DNA from: Bog-473 sp963711065
GTDB lineage: Bacteria > Actinomycetota > Acidimicrobiia > Acidimicrobiales > RAAP-2
Direction: 5' to 3'
Length of the DNA: 64,000 bases
NCBI GenBank assembly: GCA_963711065.1
Contig: CAVQCO010000003.1
Span: 186,001 to 250,000 of the forward strand
In this document: positions 43,611 to 52,186 of the stretch, in pieces
Position numbering within the stretch: position 1 is the stretch's first letter
Layout of the letters: each line of letters starts with the position of its first letter
Position numbers and translations under genes: made by a program
Notes under the pieces: generated by a model
What the model saw: only the letters and a program-made list of their open reading frames with translations
Databases searched by the model: none
Told to the model about the DNA's origin: nothing

Positions 43611-44068
43611 TGCTTTCCGCCCACTCTCACCAGGCAGATCCCGACGCGCCGCCCGGTGTCGACTGCTGGGTCTTCGACGTCGACGGCTGCCTGGTCGACT
43701 CGCTGACGGGGACGTCGCTGCGACCCGGAGCCAGAGAGCTGCTCACGCACCTGGGACGCGACAGCCGGGTCATCCTGTGGAGCGCGGGTGGCGGCGCGTA
43801 CGCTCGGTCCCGGGCCGAGCAGTTCTGCCTCGGCGGCCACGTCAGCGGCTACTTCCCCAAGGAGGGGCGCGACGACGAAGGCCGCTATCTCACGAGCCAC
43901 CTGCCGGTCGACGCGGGCCGCGCCGTCTTCGTCGACGACAGGCCCGAGGACCTGGCCGGCGATCTCGAGGTGCTCGCCGTGTCGCCCTACCTGTCCGAAG
44001 ACCCCCACGATCACGGACTGGAGGCGGCGGCGCGGCGGGCGGGGCTCTTCCGCGACCCGCACCGATAG
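43610..44068 (+). CDS. HAD-superfamily phosphatase-like protein
   Basis: A 152-residue HAD-fold protein. Motif I FDVDGCLVDS is near residue 22, a motif II Ser lies in LWSAGGG near 57, and the acidic motif IV is VDDRPEDLAGD near 110. It is short, with no cap domain. Possible phosphatase; substrate unknown. ATG at 43610 overlaps element f and lacks a ribosome site, so translation is probably leaderless. It ends just before element g and the next CaiB gene. Confidence 0.78.
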   Translation: MLSAHSHQADPDAPPGVDCWVFDVDGCLVDSLTGTSLRPGARELLTHLGRDSRVILWSAGGGAYARSRAEQFCLGGHVSGYFPKEGRDDEGRYLTSHLPVDAGRAVFVDDRPEDLAGDLEVLAVSPYLSEDPHDHGLEAAARRAGLFRDPHR

Positions 44069-44081
44069 AGGGTACTATTTG
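44064..44081 (+). promoter_or_regulatory. Regulon element g, upstream of CaiB gene
   Basis: GATAGAGGGTACTATTTG, nearly identical to element c (16 of 18). Its first bases overlap the HAD stop codon. TACTAT at 44073-44078 would start a leader of about 95 bases for the CaiB gene. Confidence 0.72.
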
Positions 44082-44178
44082 CTGAGATACCGGCTCGTCA
44101 CGGCGATTCGAGACCGTCGTGAGTCGGAGACATGATCCGCCGGCGAGCCCGTCGCGTATCGAGAACGAAGGGGGTTTC

Positions 44179-45384
44179 GTGTCCGGCCCACTCAATGGAG
44201 TGCGCGTCGTCGAGGTGGCCAACTGGACGTTCGTGCCCGCAGCCGGCGCCGTGCTGGCCGACCTCGGCGCCGACGTCATCAAGATCGAGCCGCCGAACGG
44301 CGATCCCCAGCGCGCGCTGCGCAACATGCTCAACCTCGGTGACAACGGCCCGAATCCCTTCCTCGAGATCCCGAACCGGGGCAAGCGCAGCGTGACCTGC
44401 GACCTCACCACCGACGCAGGGCGCGAGGCGCTCGCCGCCATCCTGGCCACAGCGGACGTGTTCGTGACGTCCAACCTCGCCCAGATCCGCACCAAGCTGC
44501 ACATCGACGTCGAGGACGTGCGCGCCGCCAACCCGGACATCATCTACGTGCGGGGGACCGGTTGGGGCAACGAAGGCCCGATGGCAGAGGTCGGCGGCTA
44601 CGACATGGCCTGTGGTTGGGCCACCAGTGGCATGGCCTACAAGATGACCCGCGGCGGCATCGAGCCGATGCCCCAGCCTGCCGCGTTCTTCGACCTCCAG
44701 GGCGCCAACACCATCGCCGGAGCCATCGGCATGGCCTTGTTCAAGCGGGCGTCCACGGGCGAAACGTCGGTGGTCGACGTCTCGCTCATGCACGTGGGCA
44801 TGTGGGCCCTGTCGCCCGACATCGTGGGTGCTCCCTTCGCCGGTGACAGCGCGTCCTACGGGGACCGCACCAACTCACCCAATCCACTGGTCAACGGCTA
44901 CGCCACCAAGGACGAGCGCTGGATCTACTTCGTCTGCCTGCAGCCGGACCGATTCTGGGACGAGTTCTGCACCTTGCTCGGCCGGCCCGACCTGATCACC
45001 GACGAGCGGTACGCGGATCCGGCGGGTCGCTTCGAGAACCGGACGGAGCTGATCCTCGAGCTCGACCGCGTCTTCAGCGATCTGACGCTCGATGAGATCA
45101 AGGAGAGGTTCCAGGGATTCACCGGGGTCTGGGCGCCGGTGCTGCGCCCTTCAGAGCTGTACACCCACCCCCAGGTCGAGGTGAACGGGTTCCTGCCACG
45201 AGTGGAGGCCACCTCGGGGAGCGACTTCAACCTGGTGGCGGCGCCCATGCACTTCTCCGGCCACACGACGGCACCTCCGGGGCCGGCGCCCGAGCTCGGC
45301 CAGCACACCGAGGAGGTCCTCCTCGAAGCGGGCCTCGACTGGGACGCCATCGGCGCCCTGCGCGAGAGCGGCGGCCTGGGCTGA
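44179..45384 (+). CDS. CaiB/BaiF family CoA-transferase
   Basis: A 401-residue class III CoA-transferase. The N-terminal VRVVEVANWTFVPAAGAVLADLGADVIKIEPP and the catalytic-Asp region PAAFFDLQGANTIAG near 175 are intact. The enzyme moves CoA from a donor ester to a new acid, or racemises 2-methylacyl-CoA. The GTG at 44179 has AAGGGGG five bases upstream, which decides it over the GTG at 44119. Controlled by element g. It closely resembles the CaiB protein at 57104 (same WTFVPAA/HTFVPAA opening). Confidence 0.9.
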   Translation: MSGPLNGVRVVEVANWTFVPAAGAVLADLGADVIKIEPPNGDPQRALRNMLNLGDNGPNPFLEIPNRGKRSVTCDLTTDAGREALAAILATADVFVTSNLAQIRTKLHIDVEDVRAANPDIIYVRGTGWGNEGPMAEVGGYDMACGWATSGMAYKMTRGGIEPMPQPAAFFDLQGANTIAGAIGMALFKRASTGETSVVDVSLMHVGMWALSPDIVGAPFAGDSASYGDRTNSPNPLVNGYATKDERWIYFVCLQPDRFWDEFCTLLGRPDLITDERYADPAGRFENRTELILELDRVFSDLTLDEIKERFQGFTGVWAPVLRPSELYTHPQVEVNGFLPRVEATSGSDFNLVAAPMHFSGHTTAPPGPAPELGQHTEEVLLEAGLDWDAIGALRESGGLG

Positions 45385-45411
45385 CGGTGGCGGCCGGCAC
45401 GTGCCGGCCCC

Positions 45412-46347
45412 CTACTCCTCGAGCTGGTCCACCAGTCCCCAGGACAGGGCCGTGGCGGCGTCGATGGTGCGCCCCGACAATGCGAGCCAGGCGGTGCGCA
45501 GGCGTCCGATGCGCTGCGTGAGGCTGACGGTCCCGCCGGCACCCGGAACCAGCCCGAGGCCGATCTCGGGCAAGGCGATCTCGGTGTCGAGCGCGGCGAC
45601 GACACGGTCGGCGAAAGCCGCCAGCTCGATCCCGGACCCCACACAGACGCCCTGCACATGGGCGATGGTCAACGTGGGGAGGTGGGACAGGGCACGCGCG
45701 ACGCTGTGCTGCAGGCGGATGAGGTGTGCACTGGCCGGATCGGTCCGACTGCCGAATTCGTCGAGGTCGCCGCCGGCGCAGAAGGCCCGTCCCTCACCCC
45801 GGAGCACGACCACGGTGATGCCCGGGTCCGCCGCGGCCACGGCAAGGCCTTCGATCAGCTCGTCACGCATGCGCGCGTCGAGCGCGTTGAGGCGGTCGGG
45901 GCGAGCCAGGGTGACGGTGAGCGTCTGCCCGTCGCGCTGCAATCGCACCCTCGGGTCGTCGTCGACGTCGGTGCGGACCGGGTGCCCCGCCCGCCACGCG
46001 GCGAACTCCGGCCCGGACTGCAGGACCGAGTAGACGGCAGACTCGGCCACCAGGCCCTCGTCGACCGAGCGCCCCGGCTGGCTCCTGAGGAGCAGGGCGA
46101 GGGCTGCCGACGCGATCGGGAAGCGCTCGAGGTTCTGCTCGATCGCGGCCAGCGCCGGGTCGCCGTCCTCGACCACGACGTCGCACAGCTCGAACCACGA
46201 GTGATCGACCGCGCCGCGGGTCGTCCCGACGATGACGAACGGCAGGCTCGTGACGAGCTCGGCCGGGAACCCGGTCGGACCGGGCTCTCCCTCCTCGACC
46301 GTGACCAAGAGGGCCCCGCTCCGCTCGGGCGGGGTGGCGCTGCGCAA
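45412..46347 (-). CDS. Enoyl-CoA hydratase/isomerase with long N-terminal extension
   Basis: A 311-residue protein. The crotonase core is about residues 130-311: GRAFCAGGDLDEFGSRTD near 190, HVQGVCVGSGIELAAFADR near 228, LPEIGLGLVPGAGG near 258. The N-terminal 130 residues look like a degenerate remnant of another crotonase-like domain. Start TTG at 46347 is tentative, since coding similarity continues about 14 codons further upstream without a good start codon. It is divergent from the frameshifted CaiB gene. Confidence 0.75.
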   Translation of the reverse strand: MRSATPPERSGALLVTVEEGEPGPTGFPAELVTSLPFVIVGTTRGAVDHSWFELCDVVVEDGDPALAAIEQNLERFPIASAALALLLRSQPGRSVDEGLVAESAVYSVLQSGPEFAAWRAGHPVRTDVDDDPRVRLQRDGQTLTVTLARPDRLNALDARMRDELIEGLAVAAADPGITVVVLRGEGRAFCAGGDLDEFGSRTDPASAHLIRLQHSVARALSHLPTLTIAHVQGVCVGSGIELAAFADRVVAALDTEIALPEIGLGLVPGAGGTVSLTQRIGRLRTAWLALSGRTIDAATALSWGLVDQLEE

Positions 46348-46407
46348 CTCGGCAAGGAGGGTGGTGGCGCTCAGATGTTCGACGATCGCGAGACGTTACC
46401 CTGCGCT

Positions 46408-47596
46408 ATGGACCAGGGTCCGTTGGAGCGATGGGCGGCCAGCGGCGTGATGGCGCTCACGGGGTGGCCCGACGAGCCGCTCGGGCCTCCGGCCGGGCTG
46501 GTCGAGGGCGTCGACCGGCTGGGGTGGCGTTTCGAGGGACTCGACGCTCTTGCGCTGCTGGGCGAGCGTGCCGCGCTCGATGGGCCTGTGGCGACGGGGG
46601 GACACGAGTTGCGGCGGCAGCTGCCGGCTGCTGCCCTGCGCCGACGGCTTCGTCGCCGTTTCGCTGCCCCGGGCCGAGGACATGGAGTTGGTGCCCGCGT
46701 GGCTCGAACTGGACGCGGTGCCGGCCTCCGTGCCCGGAATCTGGTCGGCGGTCGCCCGACATCTGCTCGACCGCGATCCGCAGCCGCTCGTGGAACGGGC
46801 CGTCCTGCTGGGGCTGCCCGTCGCACAGGTCGGCGAGACACCGGCCCGTACGGGCGTCACACACCAACCACTCGGCGAAGCGTCCCCACGGCATGACCTG
46901 GGAGACCTCCTCGTGGTCGATCTGTCCGCCCTGTGGGCAGGGCCATTGTGCGGCGCGCTGTTGGCCCGCGGCGGCGCTGCGGTCGTGAAGGTCGAGTCGA
47001 CGCAGCGACCCGACGGGGCGCGCCGTGGCCCGGCAGCGTTCTTCGACCTGTTGAACGGGCAGAAGCGCTCCGTCGCTCTCGACTTCAAGGGCTCGGATGG
47101 CGTCCGCACGCTGCACGAACTGGTTCGTCGGGCCGACGTCGTGATCGAGGCCAGCCGCCCCCGAGCGCTGGCCCAGCTCGGGCTGGACGGCCCCTCGGTC
47201 GTGCGAGCCGGTGGTCCCCAGGTGTGGGTCTCCATCACCGGCTACGGGCGGTCGGGGGAGGCAGCCAACCGGGTGGCCTTCGGGGATGATGCCGCCGCCG
47301 CCGGTGGGCTCGTCGTGCGGAATGGCAGCACGCCCGTGTTCTGCGCCGACGCCGTCGCCGACCCCCTCACCGGGCTCAGCGCCGCCGGCGCCTGCCTCGA
47401 GGCACTGGGGTCTGGCGGGCGCTGGCTGCTCGACGTGTCGATGTCGGCCGTGAGCGCGGGACTCAGCGGCCCGACCCTTCCGGTCCCTGAGGGCCTCATG
47501 GTTGCGCCACCGCGTGCCCGCCCGGTCGAGGCGCGAGCGCCCGCCTTGGGTGGCGACACGGCGCATGTGCTCGCCGAGCTCGGGATCGAGCCCTGA
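46408..47596 (+). pseudogene. CaiB/BaiF CoA-transferase, frameshifted
   Basis: The first frame runs from ATG 46408 (MDQGPLERWAASGVMALTGW) to about LGERAAL at 46578. The family similarity then continues in another frame from about 46580 (GLWRRGDTSCGGSCRLL) to the stop at 47596. One extra base near 46579 would explain this. The rest is a complete CaiB: LLVVDLSALWAGPLCGALLARGG, GQKRSVALDF, and the Asp region ADPLTGLSAAG. About 396 residues once corrected. Either a decaying gene or a sequencing error; no slippery sequence is seen. Confidence 0.75.
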
Positions 47597-47620
47597 CGAC
47601 CGCGACCTGGAGGGAACCGG

Positions 47621-48823
47621 CTAGCGCGTCGTGACCGGCAACGACTCCCAGCCGCGGACGGTCGACGTGTGGGCCCGGACGGCGTGGTCCCAGTCGACCT
47701 CCCAACGGGGGAACCGCCGCAGCACTTCTTCCAACGCGATCCGACCCTCGAGCCGGGCCAGGTGGCTGCCCAGGCAGAAGTGGATGCCGTAGCCGAAGGC
47801 CAGGTGTTGCTGCATGGAGCGGTGGATGTCGAAGCGATCGGGTTCTTCGAACTTGCGCTCGTCCCGGTTGGCGGCGCCGTTCATCAGCACCAGCACGCTG
47901 CCTCGGGGCACCGTCCGGCCATGGTGCTCCACGTCACGGGTGACGTACCGCGCCTGCACCGGTGAGGGAGATTCGTAGCGCAGCAATTCCTCGATGGCGG
48001 CGGGGATGAGCCCGGGTTCGGCCGCGAGCTCACTGCGCTGGTCCGGATGCTCGGCCAACACCTTGCCCGCCCATCCGATGAGGCGCGTCGTGGTCTCATT
48101 TCCGGCTGCAGCGAGCAGCCCCACGTAGTTCAGGATCTCCTCACGCGTCAACCCCCTGACGATCCCGTCGACGTCCTCGAATTCTGCGTTCAGCAACTCG
48201 GTCATGAGGTCGTCGGACGGGTGGTCGGCGCGCCAGTCGATGTACTCTGCGAACCTGCTGCCGTCGAGGGGGCCGAGATCCTCGCGCTGACCGGGCACCT
48301 CCCCTTCGTCGAGCCGCATGCCCTCGTCCATCCGATCGCGGATCTCCTCCTGGTCGTCCTCGGGGATTCCCAGCAACATGCCGATGACCCGCATCGGCAT
48401 CTCGGCGGCGAGGTCGCCGATGAAGTCGAACCTGCCCTCAACCATCAGGGGGTCGAGCGCGCGGGCGCAGAAGGTCCGTGCCTGCGGCTCGATCTCGGCC
48501 ATCCGCTTCGGGGTGAACACCCGGCTCAGAAGACTGCGGTGCAGGTCGTGCGCCGGGGGGTCCTCGAAGAGGATGATCCCGGGCGGGATCGCCATCCCGC
48601 TCTTGATGAGCTCGAGCACCGAGCCCTTGCCCGAGATGTACGTCTTCCAGTCGGTGCTGCACTCCCTGACGTCCCCGAACCGGCTCAACGCGTAGAAGTC
48701 GTGCGTGTCGTTGTAGTAGAGCGGTGCCTCGTCACGGAGACGCTTCCACACCGGATACGGATCGGCATCGATGTCGAAGTCGTACGGGTCGTAGTACAGC
48801 TCGCTGTCGGTGGTTCTCGTCAT
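47621..48823 (-). CDS. Cytochrome P450
   Basis: A 400-residue P450. The I-helix AAGNETTTR is near residue 241, ExxR in EELLRYE near 283, and the haem loop AFGYGIHFCLGSHLAR has its Cys near 349. Asn replaces the usual His/Asp-side residue in the AGxxT motif. ATG at 48823. Last gene of an operon of amidohydrolase, aldehyde dehydrogenase, two SDRs and P450, which together could convert a hydrocarbon methyl or ring alcohol to an acid (inference). No redox partners are adjacent. Confidence 0.95.
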   Translation of the reverse strand: MTRTTDSELYYDPYDFDIDADPYPVWKRLRDEAPLYYNDTHDFYALSRFGDVRECSTDWKTYISGKGSVLELIKSGMAIPPGIILFEDPPAHDLHRSLLSRVFTPKRMAEIEPQARTFCARALDPLMVEGRFDFIGDLAAEMPMRVIGMLLGIPEDDQEEIRDRMDEGMRLDEGEVPGQREDLGPLDGSRFAEYIDWRADHPSDDLMTELLNAEFEDVDGIVRGLTREEILNYVGLLAAAGNETTTRLIGWAGKVLAEHPDQRSELAAEPGLIPAAIEELLRYESPSPVQARYVTRDVEHHGRTVPRGSVLVLMNGAANRDERKFEEPDRFDIHRSMQQHLAFGYGIHFCLGSHLARLEGRIALEEVLRRFPRWEVDWDHAVRAHTSTVRGWESLPVTTR

Positions 48824-48836
48824 CTCGAGGCCTCCG

Positions 48837-49703
48837 TCAGCCCGCCGGTCCGTTGGGGAATTTGAGCAGCGACCCGGCGTCGACCCGGATCTGCTGGCCC
48901 GTGATGTAGCGGGACTCGTCGCTCGCCAGGAAGAGCGCCAGATTGGCGATGTCCTCGGGCTCGACGTAGGGGATGGGCATGGCCTGAAAGAAATTGAACG
49001 CCGGCTCGGCGTCCTCACGCGTCGGATGCTCGAGGTCGGGGCGGAAGATCTGGTAGAGGCCGTCGTTGTGCAGCAGGTGGGTGTTGCAGTTGGTGGGGTG
49101 GATCGTGTTGACCCGGATGAACCGGGGGGCAAGGTGGCGGGCCATCTGCTCGGTGTACCCGACGAGGGTGCGCTTGGACCACCCGTAGCCGTCGCCGCCG
49201 GGCCCCATGACGGGGTTCTCGGTGGTGCCCGGCATGAGGCCGGCGGTGGACCCGGTGACGATGACGGAGGCACCATCGGGCAGGTGGGGAAGGGCGACGG
49301 CAACCGTGTTCATCACGCCGAGGAGGTCGACGTCCGTGGCATCGACGAAATCAGAGGCGTGCGGGTCACCCAGAGCCATGGGCAGAATGCCGGCGTTGGC
49401 GACCACGATGTCGAGCCGCCCGAGGTCGGTGAGGCCGGCCTCCAGCGCGTCGCGCAGTTCGGACCGTTCGCGCACGTCGGCCTGACGGGCCACGATGCGC
49501 CGGCCCAGCTCCTTGACCGCGCGCTCGGTCTCGGCCAGGTCCTCCGGCGTGGAGAGGGGATAATTGTTCGACTCGATCTGGCGGCAGATGTCGACGGCGA
49601 TGATGTCCGCCCCCTCCCGCGCCATGCGGACGGCATGGGCTCTCCCTTGTCCGCGCGCCGCTCCGGTGATGAAAGCGACCTTGCCCTCCAAGCGTCCAGT
49701 CAC
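48837..49703 (-). CDS. Mycofactocin-coupled SDR oxidoreductase
   Basis: A 288-residue SDR. AFITGAARGQGRAHAVRMA near residue 10, IIAVDICRQIESNNYPLSTPEDL near 34, NAGIL near 108, GSTAGLMPG near 150 and the catalytic YGWSK near 175 are the hallmarks of the mycofactocin-associated SDR family, which carries a tightly bound nicotinamide recycled by the peptide cofactor mycofactocin. It oxidises alcohols. ATG at 49703. It sits between another SDR and a P450, which fits oxidation of a P450-made alcohol. No mycofactocin biosynthesis genes are in the window. Confidence 0.9.
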   Translation of the reverse strand: MTGRLEGKVAFITGAARGQGRAHAVRMAREGADIIAVDICRQIESNNYPLSTPEDLAETERAVKELGRRIVARQADVRERSELRDALEAGLTDLGRLDIVVANAGILPMALGDPHASDFVDATDVDLLGVMNTVAVALPHLPDGASVIVTGSTAGLMPGTTENPVMGPGGDGYGWSKRTLVGYTEQMARHLAPRFIRVNTIHPTNCNTHLLHNDGLYQIFRPDLEHPTREDAEPAFNFFQAMPIPYVEPEDIANLALFLASDESRYITGQQIRVDAGSLLKFPNGPAG

Positions 49704-49728
49704 GGGTCCTCCTCGTTGTGTCGTGTGT

Positions 49729-50493
49729 TCAGAAACTGCGGCAGTAGACCGTGTCCATCTTCTGGGTCCGGGGCCTGGTGACGACGAAGACGTGCACGTC
49801 GCCCACCGCGGAGACTTCCTGGCCCCCGTAACGGCCGAAGGCTTGCGACATCAGGCCGGTCTTGGTCCACAGATCGATGGCGGCCGCACCGTGCTCGGGG
49901 TCCCACTCCCATCCGGTCGATCCTCCGCCGCCCGCATTGGTCCCGCCCTGAATCACCGTGGTGACCCGGATGTCGTCGTCACGGACCTCTTGGGCGAGGA
50001 CGACCGCGAAGGCTTCGAGCGCCGCCTTGGTGGCGACGTACATCGAGAGCATCGGGAACGGGTGGAGGGTCGACTCGCTCGAGGTGTTGACGATGTCGCC
50101 CCCACCGGCGGCACGCAACAGGGGGATGGCGGCCCGGCACGTGTACACCGGCCCCGCGAAATTCGTCCGCATCTGCTGGTCGATGTCGAGATCGCTCAGG
50201 AGCTCGACCCGGCAGGGCCGGTAGACGGCGGCGTTGTTGACCAGGATGTCGACCCGGCCGAATTGGTCCCCGATCTCGGAGAAGGCCCGGCCGACGCTGC
50301 CGGGGTCGCCCACATCGGCAACGACCGGGACGGCTGCCCCGCCCAGGTCCTTCGCCGCCTGCTTCAGCCGCTCGCCGCCCCGGGCCAGCATCACCACGGT
50401 GGCATCTTCCTCCGCGAACCGCCGGGCAATGCCCAGACCCGACCCGCTCGAGGCGCCGGTGACGACGGCGATCTTCCCCTCGAGCGCCCCCAC
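49729..50493 (-). CDS. Short-chain dehydrogenase/reductase
   Basis: A 254-residue SDR. VVTGASSGSGLGIARRFAE near residue 10, VADVGD near 60, LVNNAAVYRPC near 86, SSESTLHPFPMLSMYVATK (Tyr-x3-Lys near 160) and the variable C-terminal lid are present. GTG at 50493, nine bases downstream of the aldehyde dehydrogenase stop. It probably oxidises or reduces a hydroxyl/keto group of the pathway substrate. Confidence 0.88.
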   Translation of the reverse strand: MGALEGKIAVVTGASSGSGLGIARRFAEEDATVVMLARGGERLKQAAKDLGGAAVPVVADVGDPGSVGRAFSEIGDQFGRVDILVNNAAVYRPCRVELLSDLDIDQQMRTNFAGPVYTCRAAIPLLRAAGGGDIVNTSSESTLHPFPMLSMYVATKAALEAFAVVLAQEVRDDDIRVTTVIQGGTNAGGGGSTGWEWDPEHGAAAIDLWTKTGLMSQAFGRYGGQEVSAVGDVHVFVVTRPRTQKMDTVYCRSF

Positions 50494-50501
50494 GTTCCCC
50501 G

Positions 50502-52022
50502 TCAGCTCCAGACGAGGTTCTTGATCTCGGTGAAGTCCTCGAGCCCGTGGCGGCCCCACTCCCGGCCGAGGCCCGACTGCTTGTAGCCGCCGAACGCGCC
50601 GCTCTGGCCGATGCCCTTCGGGACGTCACCCCACCCGGGTCCCTGCCCGCCTCCCGGACCCAGGTCCGGGAGGGGCTCGGAGCCGATCTTCTGCACCGTG
50701 ACGAGACCGGCCCGGATCTGGCGGGCAACGTTGAACCCGCGGGAGTCCGACGTCGACACGACGCCACCCCCCAGGCCGTAGATGGAGTCGTTGGCCAGCC
50801 GCACGGCGTCCTCGTCATCACCCGAGTACGGCACGACGGTGAGCACCGGGCCGAAGATCTCCTCCTGAGCGATTCGGAGATCGTTGGAGCTGACGAAGAC
50901 GGTCGGCTCGAAGTAGTAGCCCTTCTCCAGTCCGTCGGGCCGGCGCCCCCCACAGAGCAGCTCCGCGCCCTGTTCGAGCCCAGAAGCCACGTAGCCCTCG
51001 ACCCGCTCGCGCTGTTGCTCGCGGATGAGGGGGCCCAGCACCGTGCTCTCGTTCCTCGGATCACCGATCGTGATCAGCGGGCGCATCGCGTCAAGCCCTT
51101 CCTTGTACGCGTCGAGCAGGCGCTCGGGCAGCAGCAGGCGCGTGTGCAGCACGCAGCCCTGGCCGCAGTGCATGAGCACCTGTCCGAAGCCGATGCTGCG
51201 GGCATAGTCCTCGCCCACGTCGCCCAACACGACGGTGGCGCTCTTGCCGCCGAGCTCGAGTTGGACCCGCTTCACCGTTCCCGCGGCCGAAGCCATGATC
51301 CGCCGCCCGGTGGCGGTCGAGCCGGTGAAGGTGACCATGTCCACCATCGGGTTCGACGTCAGCTCGTCGCCCACTTCGCCGTGCCCCGTGATCACGTTGA
51401 GGACGCCGGGTGGGATCCCGGCTTCGGCGGCAACCTCTGCGATCATCATGGCGTCGAGCGGGGTCCAAGGGTGCGGCTTGAGGACCACCGTACAGCCGAC
51501 GGCGAGCGCCGGTGCCACCTTCACCACGTTGAGCATGAAGGGGAAGTTGAACGGCGTGATGGCCGCGACCACGCCGATGGGCTCGCGCACGAGGGCGCTT
51601 CCGGCCAGTCCGGTGGGTCCTCCGGTCGGCACGCCGCTCTCGACCCAGGGAAAGGAGTGCTCGGCGATGGCCGCGTTGGAGCGGAACATCCCGATCGAAC
51701 CGGCGCCCTGGACGGCATCGGTGAGGAAGCCCGTCGAGCCCGTCTCGGCGATGATGAGCTCCCGGAGCTCGCTCGCACGCGATTCGAGGATCTCGGCCAT
51801 GGCGAGCAGCTTCGAGGCCCGCTCCGACGGCTTCATGTAGGGCCACGGGCCCTCGTCGAAGGCGCGGCGGGCCGCCTCGATCGCACGCACGGCGGTCTTG
51901 GGCGTGGCCTCCGGCACGGATCCGATGACCTCTTCGGTGGCGGGATCGACGACGTCGATCGACCCCTCGGCCGTCTCGGAGGTCCATTTGCCGTCGATGA
52001 ACAACTCGTAGTTCCACGTCAT
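50502..52022 (-). CDS. Aldehyde dehydrogenase
   Basis: A 506-residue NAD(P)-dependent aldehyde dehydrogenase. The catalytic Glu is in LELGGKS near residue 261, the Cys nucleophile in CGQGC near 295, and EEIFGPVLTVVPY near 393. The GSTATGR cofactor loop is near 238. Together with the flanking SDRs and P450 it suits oxidation of an alcohol through an aldehyde to a carboxylic acid. ATG at 52022. A 164-base gap separates it from the upstream amidohydrolase gene. Confidence 0.95.
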   Translation of the reverse strand: MTWNYELFIDGKWTSETAEGSIDVVDPATEEVIGSVPEATPKTAVRAIEAARRAFDEGPWPYMKPSERASKLLAMAEILESRASELRELIIAETGSTGFLTDAVQGAGSIGMFRSNAAIAEHSFPWVESGVPTGGPTGLAGSALVREPIGVVAAITPFNFPFMLNVVKVAPALAVGCTVVLKPHPWTPLDAMMIAEVAAEAGIPPGVLNVITGHGEVGDELTSNPMVDMVTFTGSTATGRRIMASAAGTVKRVQLELGGKSATVVLGDVGEDYARSIGFGQVLMHCGQGCVLHTRLLLPERLLDAYKEGLDAMRPLITIGDPRNESTVLGPLIREQQRERVEGYVASGLEQGAELLCGGRRPDGLEKGYYFEPTVFVSSNDLRIAQEEIFGPVLTVVPYSGDDEDAVRLANDSIYGLGGGVVSTSDSRGFNVARQIRAGLVTVQKIGSEPLPDLGPGGGQGPGWGDVPKGIGQSGAFGGYKQSGLGREWGRHGLEDFTEIKNLVWS

Positions 52023-52186
52023 GTCGTCGTCTCCGTCCTTGGCTTCATGCGGTCATGGCATCCCAATCGTGCCCCAGTTCGAGGAGGAGTTCCCGGTGTG
52101 GACCCCGCACGGGTTTCCGCCCTGGTCCACCATGCGACCTCCGACCACCGGAAGGTCTCGAACGCACTGTTCACCTGCCGGCCTGC

